Origin: Mesorhizobium sp. M7A.T.Ca.US.000.02.2.1
GTDB taxonomy: Bacteria; Pseudomonadota; Alphaproteobacteria; Rhizobiales; Rhizobiaceae
Assembly (NCBI RefSeq): GCF_003996995.1
Contig: NZ_RZTT01000003.1
Span: 1-63,183, forward strand
Direction: 5' to 3'
DNA length: 63,183 bases
Shown: in pieces, positions 20,752 through 29,602 of the stretch
How the letters are laid out: every line of letters begins with the position of its first letter
Position numbering within the stretch: the first letter of the stretch is position 1
Notes under the pieces: model-generated
The model's database searches: none
Told to the model about the DNA's origin: nothing
The model's input: the letters and a program-made list of their open reading frames with translations, nothing else
Made by a program: the position numbers and the translations under genes

Positions 20752-20788
20752 TTGACACGTTCGGCCATTTTTTTGACATCTGCCGCCA
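20752..20788 (-). promoter_or_regulatory. AraC-type direct-repeat operator, copy D (peptide transporter 2 promoter)
   Basis: Two perfect half-sites on the plus strand: TTGACA (20752) with GCCA (20764), and TTGACA (20773) with GCCA (20785), 21 bp apart. In the gene sense the -10-like GCTATT is at 20732-20727, 19 bp on. The seven-gene peptide/CapA/Lrp unit follows. Confidence 0.78.
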
Positions 20789-21089
20789 TATCAATACTTG
20801 ATGCTAGGTCCCTGACCTGCTAGTTGGTCGACACTGCATCATGGTGACGTGGGCGGCCATGGGGCTTTGACCCATGTTCGCAGGTCGCTATCAGCCAACT
20901 GCGTTATAGAACCACGGTCGCCAGTTTCGTAGAGATGCCGTCGTAAATGACGATTGCCACGTCGGGATATCCGGCCATCATAGTCGACCTCTCCCTATTG
21001 CCAACGTCGGGTCACCAAGCGCGTCCATTTCGAAGCCGACATCGCACAGCAGCGACGGGTCGCCAGGGGAGGCAAAATGCAGACCTGTG

Positions 21090-21573
21090 GCGCGGAGGCT
21101 TAGCCGTGAACGCCGGCTGCGTGCGAGCGCGAACGCGAACAACGGCTCGGCGATCAGCCAGGTGGGATGCCGAGTTGAATCTCTATCGTGTCAGGCAGGG
21201 CGCGCGAGATTGCCAATGCCGAGCAGCAAACCGCCGCCGATCAGCGCCGACACGGGCAGCACTGCGGAGACAACCATGTGCACGGCTAGTCTAGAAATCA
21301 GTGGCCCACGCAGCCAACGATGCCGTAACGCTGACGCGCGCAGCAGTCATCAACATCGCGGCCACGATCAGCAGCAGGCGCACGCGGGATACGTCGCCGC
21401 CCATGGCGCGTGCCTTGTCCTCGCCGGCAGCCAGTATGTTCACCTGCTACGTAGCGTAGAGCAAAAGCCCTGCCCCGGCGATCCGGGAGGAGCGCCGCCG
21501 TGCCCATGCGATGCAGGCCGCCAAGCAACCAGAAAGTGACGGTGGGCAGCTGGGTTCCTCGTTTCCCAGTCAA
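21090..21573 (-). pseudogene. decayed FecCD-type siderophore/haem ABC permease
   Basis: Reading leftward from 21570, successive frames give LPTVTFWLLGGL (a FecCD signature), then VGLVVPHIA-like remnants, then VVSAVLPVSALIGGGLLLG and EIQLGIPTWLIAEPLFAFAL, the conserved order of the C-terminal third of this family. Frames change repeatedly, so the gene is dead. No partner ATPase or binding protein remains. The IS630 element lies about 135 bp away. Confidence 0.55.
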
Positions 21574-21787
21574 TTAGCAATCGGCCCACTTTTCCTCGTC
21601 CGGCCCTTCTGAGGGCGGCGCCGGACCGTCACGGTCGACGGGGCTTTCATGATCTGAAGAAGCGGCGGGGGCTCTATCCTAGGCCGTACGCCGGATGCGC
21701 TCAACCCTAAAGCGTGTCGCGATTTAAGGGATTCAGGATTCCCCTTGATTTGAGTTCGTGATTCATTGCGGTTGAAGGGAGACCGTG

Positions 21788-22180
21788 ATGGGCAAGCCGC
21801 TACCACTTGAGTTGCGTCGGCGTGTTGTTGCGTATGTCGATGAGGGACATGGTCACCGCGAGGCTGCGCGCCATTTCCGCGTTTCGCCTCGCTTTGTGAA
21901 CAATCTGATCAACCTGCGCCGGCAGACTGGTTCGCTCGAAGCGCGCCGGCAGGGCCATGTGGGCGGCGGGAAGCTTGAGCGGCATGCCGAGTTTGTCCGC
22001 TTGCGATTGGCCGAGACCGGCGAACTGACGCTGGATGAGCTTTGCGTCGAGTTGGAGGTGCGTGGTGTAAGCGTGCACCGCTCCAATGTCGGTCGCCTGC
22101 TCAATCGCCTTGGGCTCAGTCATAAAAAAAACTCTACTGGCCAGCGAGCAGCGGCGGGCCGACGTGCGCCAGGCACGTGA
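21788..22180 (+). CDS. IS630 transposase, N-terminal frame (helix-turn-helix part)
   Basis: About 130 residues. The opening ([20 protein letters not shown], then [16 protein letters not shown]) is the helix-turn-helix DNA-binding region of IS630 transposases. The useful product of this frame ends at an A8 run (22124-22131), where the sequence continues in the frame of the next entry. Without a shift the frame adds a short unrelated tail and stops at 22180. GTG at 21785 is an alternative start. Confidence 0.85.
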   Translation: MGKPLPLELRRRVVAYVDEGHGHREAARHFRVSPRFVNNLINLRRQTGSLEARRQGHVGGGKLERHAEFVRLRLAETGELTLDELCVELEVRGVSVHRSNVGRLLNRLGLSHKKNSTGQRAAAGRRAPGT

Positions 22181-22739
22181 GCTGTGGACCGGGCGGCGAA
22201 AGCGCTTCTTCAACAAGGCTTTGGCGCGGCTGATCTTCATCGATGAGACGTCGACCAACACCAAACTGACCAAACGCACCGGCTGGGCGCCGAAGGGCGA
22301 GCGCTTCAGGACACATGCGCCCTTCGGCAAATGGCAGACGCAGACCTTCATCGCCGGGCTACGATGCCACGGTCTTGTCGCGCCGTGGATCGTCAACGCG
22401 CCGATGAATGGCACCATCTTCGAGCACTATGTCGAAACGCAGCTCGCTCCCGAACTGTCGCCCGGCGATATCGTCATTCTCGACAATGTCGGCTTCCACA
22501 AGAACGAGCGCGCCGCACAACTGGTTCGCCAAAGGGGCGCCTGGCTCCTGTTCCTGCCGCCATACTCACCCGATCTCAATCCGATCGAGATGGCCTACTC
22601 AAAACTCAAGGCGCTGTTGCGAAAGAAGGCGGCCAGAACCTTCGACGCACTCTGCCAGGCTCTCGGCGATATCTGCCACCTGTTCGAGCCAGCTGAATGC
22701 AGAAACTTCTTCAAGGCTGCCGGATATGAGGCTAATTAA
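22086..22739 (+). CDS. IS630 transposase, C-terminal DDE frame
   Basis: The catalytic part of the transposase, meaningful from about 22125 on. The DDE residues are in place: LIFIDETST (first Asp), [12 protein letters not shown] (second Asp) and [15 protein letters not shown] (Glu). It is joined to the upstream frame by frameshifting on the A8 run (22124-22131), common in this family, so full-length transposase could be made and the element may be mobile. The ATG at the start of this frame is not needed for that. Confidence 0.85.
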   Translation: MSVACSIALGSVIKKTLLASEQRRADVRQARELWTGRRKRFFNKALARLIFIDETSTNTKLTKRTGWAPKGERFRTHAPFGKWQTQTFIAGLRCHGLVAPWIVNAPMNGTIFEHYVETQLAPELSPGDIVILDNVGFHKNERAAQLVRQRGAWLLFLPPYSPDLNPIEMAYSKLKALLRKKAARTFDALCQALGDICHLFEPAECRNFFKAAGYEAN

Positions 22740-22768
22740 TCGCGACACGCTTTAGCCCAACTAAAAGA

Positions 22769-22918
22769 CTAGCGGCGCCGCGCTGCCGCGCGTCTGCGGA
22801 GCCAACTGCGGGCGATCACCATCGCTAGGACGGCAAGCACGGCCGCGATATAGAGTATCTCGGTCGTGCCGTCGCCCCCGTCAGGAGCCACGCCGAATAT
22901 TCGCTCGATAAAATTCAT
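22769..22918 (-). CDS. small single-pass membrane protein, 49 residues
   Basis: A short gene with a strong ribosome-binding site (AAGGAGA about 7 bases before the ATG). The product begins MNFIERIFGVAPDGGDG, has one hydrophobic segment at about residues 21-36 (ILYIAAVLAVLAMVIA) and ends in a very basic tail of seven Arg in the last eleven residues, so the C-terminus is expected inside. It begins 58 bp after the stop of the large Asp-box protein and is probably co-transcribed with it. I do not know a function; a role as membrane anchor or partner of the large protein is inference. Confidence 0.75.
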   Translation of the reverse strand: MNFIERIFGVAPDGGDGTTEILYIAAVLAVLAMVIARSWLRRRAAARRR

Positions 22919-22976
22919 CTCTGTCTTCTCCTTGGCATGAAGGCTCACTCAGCTATATGTGTTTCCTCGCGGGCAC

Positions 22977-25900
22977 CTAGGCGTCCCCGGTCCCGAGCAG
23001 CTCGAAGCCAGCGCTCTTGAGCGCGGCGTTGAGCGCAGTGACCTCGTCCTTGACGAGCCCATTCAGTTTTTTGATCTCGCTGTCGACCTTCGACATGATC
23101 TCATCGGAAACATGACGGGCCTGCACGGTTGGCGCAGCATCGCCGATTTCGACTACGGTGACGAGGTCGATCAGCTTATCATGCCAGCCAGCAGGATTAC
23201 GGTCGTCGCTGTCGCGCGGCGTCTCCCGCTTGATGTCGACCAGCGTTCCCTCGATCGCCTCGAGCCGCCCGAACAGTGCCTGCGTGCGCTCCCCGAGCGA
23301 TTTGTCACTGCCGCCGAGCCGCTTCTGGAGATCCGCGAGTTGACGCTTTAGGAGCCGGATCCGATTGACCGCCTGATTGAGCGATGAGACCTTGCCGAAC
23401 AGCTCTTCTAAGAGCGCGAACTGCTCGACGAAGTCCTTGTCAGTCGTCGCTATGCGGGGATCCTTAACGACGGTGAGACCGGCCGTCTGACTCTTTCCGT
23501 CCGCCTGCAGCACAACCTTATAGCTGCCGGGTACCACCGCCGGGCCGCTCGGATCCTCGTCCTCCACCGCGAGAGGCTCGTACTTCCGAGTTATCAGCGA
23601 TTTGTCGAGCTTGGACGGTCCGCGATGCCTGAGGTCCCAAACGAAACGGTTGAGGCCGGCCTTCGTGCCTGGCTTCTTATCGAAGGACGCTTCTTGGTCG
23701 TCGCTCGAGAAATCGACGATGGTCTTGCCCGTGGCGTCCTGGAAAGTGAGCTTGACCGGACCCTCCGCATCCTCAAGCAGCCAATAATAGACGATCGCTC
23801 CGATCGGCGGGTTTTCGCCGCAGTCGAGATAGTGGCGATGGCTGCGTCCACCCTCCAGCTCCACGTCCTCTGTGCCGGCACCGATGCCGAAAGACGGACT
23901 GTAGCTCATGCCGGCATTGGAGCCTTTCCGGGCTCCGTACCGGAGCCTGGTCCGGACTGTGGGGCGCGGGCTCATCAGCCTCGCAGCTTTCTGATCGACG
24001 GCCAGCTCGCGCAAAGGCGTAATGTCGTCGAGGATCCAGAAGGATCGGCCATGGGTGCCGGCGACCAGATCGCTTCCCTTAATCTTGAGATCGTAGACCG
24101 GGACCACGGGCAAGCCCCCGGCCAGACGCGACCAGTGCGCGCCGTCGTCGAGACTGAAGAAGACTCCGGTTTCCGTGCCGACGAAGAGCAGGCCCGACCG
24201 CACCGGGTCGGCGCGCACCACACGGGTGATCTCGCCCTTGGGGAAGTCGCCGACGATCGACCGCCAACTCTGGCCGCCGTCCCTGGTGCGGAAGAGATAG
24301 GGTTGATAGTCGGCGAGCTTGTAGCGCGTGGCCGCTACATAGACGGTGTTAGCGTCATGCGACGATAGCTCGACGCAGCCGACATAGGCGAGTTCGGGCA
24401 TGGCGTCAGGCGTGACGTTCCTCCACTCGATCCCGTCGTTCCGCGTCACATGGACGAGGCCATCATCGGTAGACGCCCAGATCTCCCCCTTGCGATGCCG
24501 GGATTCGACGACCGATGCGCACGTCGCATGCACCTCCGCGCCGGAGTTGTCGTGGGTCAAGACGCCGCCCGAGTAATCCTGTCTAGCCGGATCGTTAAGG
24601 CTGAGATCGGGCGAGATCGCCGTCCAGCTCGATCCTTCGTCGCGGCTGCGGAAGACGTGATTGCCTCCGGTATACAGCGTCTTCGGATCATGCGGCGAGA
24701 AGGTGATCGGAAAGGTCCAGGCGAAGCGGTACCGCATGTTCTTCGGCGCCATGCCACTCGTTTTTTCTGGCCAGACACTGACGACGCGAATCTGCCGGGT
24801 ACGGTGGTCGTAGCGTTGCAGAGCTCCACAGCCGCCTGGGCTCGAGCCGGTCGCGCCGCAATAGACGATGTCGGGGTCCTCAGGATCGACAGCGATGAAG
24901 CCGCTCTCGCCGGTCCCCGGATAGGCGCAGTCGCCCAGGGTGATGACGCCCGTTTCCGCGGCGCTCGGGACTGAGATCGCGGTGTTGTCCTGCTGGGTAG
25001 CGTAGACCCGATAGGGGTGCCGATCGTCAACATCGATGCGATAGAACTGTGCCGTCATCTGATTGTAGATCGACGACCAGGTCCTGCCACCGTTGAAGGT
25101 GATGCAGGCGCCGCCGTCGTTGCCTTGGATTATCCGCTTGGGATTGGCTGGGTCGATCCAGAGAGCGTGGTTGTCGCTGTAAGGCGTCGTCAAGTTGGTG
25201 AAGTTCGCCCCGCCATCGGTCGACTTCCACATTTGCAAGTTGTTCACATAGACCGTATCGGCATGTCCGGTGTCGGCGAAGACGTGGGTGTAGTACCAAG
25301 GGCGATGGATCAGATCGCGGTTTTGCGAGACATGGATCCAGCGGTCTCCGTAGTCGTCAGTGCGGTAGAGCCCGATCTTGTCGCCCTCCGCCTCGATGAG
25401 CGCGTAGACGCGCCCGCGCTGCGCCTGCGAGACGGAGACCCCAAGCTTGCCGAGCACCCCGCCCGGTAGGCCATTGCGACCGGACAGTTCCTCCCAGGTG
25501 TCGCCGCCGTCAAGCGACCGGAAGAGTCCGCTCCCCGGCCCACCGCTGTTCAGGTTCCAGAAACTGCGCCGCGTCTCCCAAGTCGTGGCAAAGAGGATGC
25601 GCGGATTGCTGGGATCCATCGAAATATCGACGGCGCCGGCGTCAGGATTGCGGTAGAGGACCTTCTGCCAGGTCTTGCCGCCGTCCTTGGAGCGGAACAC
25701 GCCTCTTTCCTCATTTGACCCGAACGCGTCGCCCAGCGCCGCGACAAAGACGATGTCCGGGTCGAGCGGATGTATGCAGATCTTGCCGATATGGCGGGTC
25801 TTTTTCAGCCCCAGATGAACCCAACTGCGGCCGGCATCGGTCGATCTATAGACGCCATCGCCGTAAGAGACGTCGACGCGGATCGTTGTCTCGCCCGTAC

Positions 25901-26168
25901 CGGCATAGATGACATTCGAGTCGGAGGGGGCAACCGCGAGCGCGCCGACGCTGGCACTCGTGAAGAAACCGTCGGACACGCAACGCCAATAAACGCCGCC
26001 GTCGGTTGTCTTCCACACCCCGCCCGCACAGGCGCCAAAGTAGAACACCATTGGATCGGTAGGATCGCCTGCGACCGCCACAACGCGGCCGCCTCTGGCG
26101 GGTCCGATGCAGCGCCATTTCAGGGCTTCGAGGCTCTTCGGGTCACTGACAAGGATCTGCGTCGACAT
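22977..26168 (-). CDS. VPS10/sortilin-like Asp-box beta-propeller protein, 1063 residues
   Basis: A large repeat protein. At least nine Asp-box motifs (S/T-x-D-x-G-x-x-W) are spread over the first 700 residues, for example KTTDGGVYW, RSTDAGRSW, RSKDGGKTW, RSLDGGDTW, RSRDEGSSW and RTRDGGQSW. They indicate one or two beta-propellers like those of VPS10 proteins and sialidase/xyloglucanase-type hydrolases. After about residue 800 there is a beta-rich region, and a charged, coiled-coil-prone tail lies at about 930-1055. No signal peptide or membrane segment is seen, so export would need another route. CAGGTAG lies about 5 bases before the ATG. The 49-residue membrane protein follows. Whether it is enzyme, binding protein or scaffold cannot be said. 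Confidence 0.85.
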   Translation of the reverse strand: MSTQILVSDPKSLEALKWRCIGPARGGRVVAVAGDPTDPMVFYFGACAGGVWKTTDGGVYWRCVSDGFFTSASVGALAVAPSDSNVIYAGTGETTIRVDVSYGDGVYRSTDAGRSWVHLGLKKTRHIGKICIHPLDPDIVFVAALGDAFGSNEERGVFRSKDGGKTWQKVLYRNPDAGAVDISMDPSNPRILFATTWETRRSFWNLNSGGPGSGLFRSLDGGDTWEELSGRNGLPGGVLGKLGVSVSQAQRGRVYALIEAEGDKIGLYRTDDYGDRWIHVSQNRDLIHRPWYYTHVFADTGHADTVYVNNLQMWKSTDGGANFTNLTTPYSDNHALWIDPANPKRIIQGNDGGACITFNGGRTWSSIYNQMTAQFYRIDVDDRHPYRVYATQQDNTAISVPSAAETGVITLGDCAYPGTGESGFIAVDPEDPDIVYCGATGSSPGGCGALQRYDHRTRQIRVVSVWPEKTSGMAPKNMRYRFAWTFPITFSPHDPKTLYTGGNHVFRSRDEGSSWTAISPDLSLNDPARQDYSGGVLTHDNSGAEVHATCASVVESRHRKGEIWASTDDGLVHVTRNDGIEWRNVTPDAMPELAYVGCVELSSHDANTVYVAATRYKLADYQPYLFRTRDGGQSWRSIVGDFPKGEITRVVRADPVRSGLLFVGTETGVFFSLDDGAHWSRLAGGLPVVPVYDLKIKGSDLVAGTHGRSFWILDDITPLRELAVDQKAARLMSPRPTVRTRLRYGARKGSNAGMSYSPSFGIGAGTEDVELEGGRSHRHYLDCGENPPIGAIVYYWLLEDAEGPVKLTFQDATGKTIVDFSSDDQEASFDKKPGTKAGLNRFVWDLRHRGPSKLDKSLITRKYEPLAVEDEDPSGPAVVPGSYKVVLQADGKSQTAGLTVVKDPRIATTDKDFVEQFALLEELFGKVSSLNQAVNRIRLLKRQLADLQKRLGGSDKSLGERTQALFGRLEAIEGTLVDIKRETPRDSDDRNPAGWHDKLIDLVTVVEIGDAAPTVQARHVSDEIMSKVDSEIKKLNGLVKDEVTALNAALKSAGFELLGTGDA

Positions 26169-27166
26169 CGCACTACCTGCTCATAATGATGTTATTTGTG
26201 CTGAGACTCTGGAAACTTTCGCGAGAGCGCGCCAGACCCTGGTTAAATGCCGCTGTCAATTCACCTTGGGTCACCGAAATTGAGCGTCGGCCGCTTGCGC
26301 CAAATTCAGCTCGCATATGCCAAGTTCTAATGAACGGCTGCGATCCATTCTTCGATGGCGCTGCTGGTTCATCAAAGATACTTACGCAATTCGGGCAGCC
26401 TTCGCTTGGCCGATGGCATATGCTCGGTAATCATAGCGCGACTCCAGATGATACGTGGCGTTCTTGATAATGCGGTTGCGCTACATGCAATCCCATCGCC
26501 GCCTTGTCGAGGCTGCCGCCCCCCGCCACATCGACGAAACTTTTTCAGGCGCATGAATTCCACAACTGTATGCCTCTTGGTGGAGTCGCTTCGATGGCTG
26601 CCGCTCTCAATAAGCTGTGCGGCCGGAATGACTCATGTACCTCCACTGGAATTATGCCGCCTTCAGTTGCTTATTTTCCGCAATTTCGTCGAGAACGGTA
26701 TCGGATTCCTGCGTTCTCTTTGCGTCTTTAGGGGGAACCTGCGTTTGGTTGATTGCCTGCGCGAGGTCGTGCAGAGATGGAAACGCGTAATCGGAAGATT
26801 CCGCAGCCGAGCGGCGGCCTGTCTGCGCAAACGATGGCGCCATGGAGATCGGCGAAGAACCCAACTGCAACCTCTGAGCACCCGCGCGCCATCCTTAGCG
26901 CGGGCGCGGTGTGGAAACAGTATCGGATGGGCTTCGTCATCGCTCGCGAAACGCTCGCGAGCTCTTTCGCTCGGCGACCCGGAGAGAAGCCGGATTGAGC
27001 TGATGGGCAGCAAAGGGTCATTGCTGCCCTGCAACCCAGAGATCGCTGGCAACCGCCATTCTGTTCGAGCTGCGAAAGCGAGACGGTCCGTCAAGTGCGA
27101 AAAATGCAGCGGCCAAGGTCGAATGGTTGGTCCGAAGCACTTCCGCTAACGCCGGGCGCCGCTGCA
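26169..27166. other. 1 kb without recognisable gene
   Basis: The region between the Asp-box protein and purU holds frames of up to 264 codons on the plus strand and 143 on the minus strand. They overlap one another, lack start signals and resemble nothing I know. No copy of the direct-repeat operator is present here. Confidence 0.5.
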
Positions 27167-28126
27167 TCATCCCATTCGTTCTGAGGCATAGGAGCCAGGC
27201 GAAGCGGGGAAGACCACCGTCTTATTCCCGTTGAGGAAGACACGGCGATGGATGTGCGCGTGAATGGCACGTGCGAGAACCTGGCTTTCGACGTCGCGCC
27301 CGAGCGAGACGTAGTCTGACGGGCTCTGGGCGTGGGTGACGCGAACCGTGTCCTGTTCGATGATCGGCCCCTCGTCGAGATCGGCGGTCACATAATGCGA
27401 GGTCGCGCCGATCAGCTTCACCCCGCGTTCAAAAGCCTGCTTGTAGGGGTTCGCTCCTTTGAATGACGGCAGGAAGGAGTGATGGATGTTGATGATGCGG
27501 CCGGACATCTTCTCGGACATCTCATTCGATAGCACCTGCATGTACCGGGCGAGCACGACCAGCTCCGCGCCGGTCTCCTCGAGGATGCGCATCTGCTGCG
27601 CTTCGGCTCCCCTCTTATTCTCCTTCGTAACTTTGACGTAGTGGAACGGAATGTCATGGTTCACGACCAGCTTTTGGTAGTCCAAATGGTTCGAGATCAC
27701 CGCCACGATATTGACCGGCAACGCTCCGATACGCCAGCGATACAGAAGGTCATTGAGACAATGGCCGAAGCGCGAGACCATGATTATCACCCTCATCTTC
27801 TGGCTCTCGTCATGGAAGGCGAAGTCCATTGCGAACGTCTCGGCGGTGTCAGCAAAGCCGTTGCGCAGCGCGTCGAGGCCAGCGCCTTCTTCAGAGATAA
27901 AGCTCACACGCATGAAGAAGTTGCCGGTCTGCGTATCGTCGAACTGCGAGCTGTCCGTGATGTTGCAGCCGCTGCCGGCGAGGTAGCCGGCGATGGCAGC
28001 GACGATCCCGCGCTTGGACCTGCAGGTGACGGTCAGGTAGTATTTGTCCATAGGGAGCTTGCTCGTGTGTGCGGAAGAGATCCATTCGGGCCTGTCAGGG
28101 AGAGTGCCGGATTGCACGCGGCTCAT
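27167..28126 (-). CDS. purU: formyltetrahydrofolate deformylase
   Basis: A 319-residue enzyme hydrolysing 10-formyl-THF to formate and THF. An N-terminal ACT domain (about residues 28-110, [22 protein letters not shown]-like) is followed by the formyltransferase domain with the catalytic region [16 protein letters not shown] and the Asp in [13 protein letters not shown]. The ATG at 28126 overlaps the folD stop (ATGA), but family members usually begin at the MDKYY methionine (28051), so the first 25 residues may not be made. As the last gene of the sox unit, it releases one-carbon units produced by sarcosine oxidation as formate. Confidence 0.93.
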   Translation of the reverse strand: MSRVQSGTLPDRPEWISSAHTSKLPMDKYYLTVTCRSKRGIVAAIAGYLAGSGCNITDSSQFDDTQTGNFFMRVSFISEEGAGLDALRNGFADTAETFAMDFAFHDESQKMRVIIMVSRFGHCLNDLLYRWRIGALPVNIVAVISNHLDYQKLVVNHDIPFHYVKVTKENKRGAEAQQMRILEETGAELVVLARYMQVLSNEMSEKMSGRIINIHHSFLPSFKGANPYKQAFERGVKLIGATSHYVTADLDEGPIIEQDTVRVTHAQSPSDYVSLGRDVESQVLARAIHAHIHRRVFLNGNKTVVFPASPGSYASERMG

Positions 28127-29013
28127 AAGGTGAGGCCCTCGGGCTCGGACAGCCTATAAGCACGGCAGCAGGCGGTAACCGTGTTGGCGAGAAGACAGGC
28201 GATGGTCATGGGACCGACACCTCCCGGCACTGGCGTTATCGCTCCCGCTACCTCCGCCGCGCTTCCAAAATCCACGTCGCCCACCAGTTGTTGCTTGCCA
28301 TCCCGCGCGATCCGATTGATGCCCACATCGATCACTGTAGCGCCCGGCTTGATCCAGTCGCCGGGGATCATCTCGGGGCGGCCGACGGCAGCGACAAGAA
28401 TGTCGGCTCGACGGCAGAATGATGCCAGATCGCGTGTACGCGAATGAGCAATGGTTACGGTGCAGCTGTCATTGAGCAGGAGTTGCGCCATCGGTTTTCC
28501 GACGATGTTCGAGCGCCCCACGACCACGGCTTCAAGCCCAGAGAGATCGCCGAGATGGCTTCGCAGCAACATCAGGCAACCCAATGGGGTACATGGCACC
28601 ATCGCATTTTGTCCCGTGCCCAGAAGCCCGACATTCGAAATGTGAAACCCGTCGACATCTTTTGCTGGATCGATCGCATTGATCACCAGATCGGCGTTCA
28701 GATGACTGGGTAGAGGGAGCTGGACAAGGACACCATGAATATCCGGATCGGAATTCAGCTGCTCGATTAGAGCAAGCAGATCGGCCTGAGATGTTTCGGT
28801 GGGCAGCTTGTGTTCAACGCTGCTCATGCCAGCTTCGATAGTCTGCCGTCCTTTGTTGCGCACATAGACTTCCGACGCCGGATCGCCGCCTACCAGAACC
28901 ACTGCCAGGCCCGGCGTAATGCCGTGTTCCTCCTTGAGCCAGGCCACATCCCCAGCAACGCTCGACCGTAGCTGCGCCGCGGACTCTTTGCCGTCGATGA
29001 TCTGAGCGGTCAT
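28123..29013 (-). CDS. folD: methylenetetrahydrofolate dehydrogenase / cyclohydrolase
   Basis: A 296-residue bifunctional enzyme converting 5,10-methylene-THF to 10-formyl-THF. Signatures include YVRNKGR with the catalytic Lys near residue 54, [16 protein letters not shown], the nucleotide-binding [12 protein letters not shown] and [10 protein letters not shown] near the C-terminus. The stop overlaps purU by four bases and the start is one base from the soxG stop. Placement between soxG and purU shows dedicated handling of methylene-THF from sarcosine oxidase; a housekeeping folD probably exists elsewhere. Confidence 0.93.
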   Translation of the reverse strand: MTAQIIDGKESAAQLRSSVAGDVAWLKEEHGITPGLAVVLVGGDPASEVYVRNKGRQTIEAGMSSVEHKLPTETSQADLLALIEQLNSDPDIHGVLVQLPLPSHLNADLVINAIDPAKDVDGFHISNVGLLGTGQNAMVPCTPLGCLMLLRSHLGDLSGLEAVVVGRSNIVGKPMAQLLLNDSCTVTIAHSRTRDLASFCRRADILVAAVGRPEMIPGDWIKPGATVIDVGINRIARDGKQQLVGDVDFGSAAEVAGAITPVPGGVGPMTIACLLANTVTACCRAYRLSEPEGLTL

Positions 29014-29014
29014 G

Positions 29015-29602
29015 TTACCTTTCCTCTAGCCGCTTCGCCGCCGTTTCCAGTGCGTGCCAGAGCGATCCGGCCGACGAGCGCGCGCCCAGCACGGCGATAT
29101 GAGCCTCGCTGCGGCGGATGACGAAACAGCTCATATGCTCAAGCCCGGTGCGCGTCGCGCAGCCCGGGCCAAAATCCGCGAGATCGACGTTAACGAGCTT
29201 CGACAGCAGTGCATCGATAGGCCCTGTGCCGGCTCGCGAAACGATCTCGAACGCGACCCAGCCATCGGTCTGCTCGGTCACCGAGCAGCCAGGGGCGAGT
29301 TGCTTGAGCTCGGCGGCAAAATCCAGCTCGGCGCGGCCTTCCGCCTCGATCATCCACTGATCCAGCCCGGTCCACAGCGCGGCAACCCCCTGCCCTGCAA
29401 TCCAGCGGCCTGGTCCGGGAAGAGCGAGGCCGAACGGCGTGGGCTCAACGGTTCCGCGGCGCAGCGCCATGGAGGCAAGCGCCAGACCCCCGTTCTCACG
29501 GATCTCCAACGCCCCGAACGATGCGAGGCGTGGTAGTGCGGCACCGAGCGCGGTGATGGGTCTCAGGTCACTCACGAAGACGTGCTCCTTCAGGATCGAC
29601 AA
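29015..29602 (-). CDS. soxG: sarcosine oxidase gamma subunit
   Basis: A 195-residue GcvT-like subunit of heterotetrameric sarcosine oxidase, recognised mainly by position after soxA and by the conserved TDGWVAFEI and [15 protein letters not shown]-type blocks. It overlaps the soxA end by 35 bases, implying coupled translation. The protein is structural in characterised enzymes. Confidence 0.85.
   Translation of the reverse strand: MSILKEHVFVSDLRPITALGAALPRLASFGALEIRENGGLALASMALRRGTVEPTPFGLALPGPGRWIAGQGVAALWTGLDQWMIEAEGRAELDFAAELKQLAPGCSVTEQTDGWVAFEIVSRAGTGPIDALLSKLVNVDLADFGPGCATRTGLEHMSCFVIRRSEAHIAVLGARSSAGSLWHALETAAKRLEER

Larger units (their letters stand above)
21710..22752 (+). mobile_element. 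IS630-family insertion sequence, complete
   Basis: A 1043-bp element bounded by inverted repeats AAGCGTGTCGCGATT (21710 onward) and its reverse complement ending at 22752. TA dinucleotides flank it at 21708-21709 and 22753-22754, the target duplication expected for IS630. Two overlapping plus-strand frames encode the transposase. It sits between a decayed permease and the small membrane-protein gene. Confidence 0.92.
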
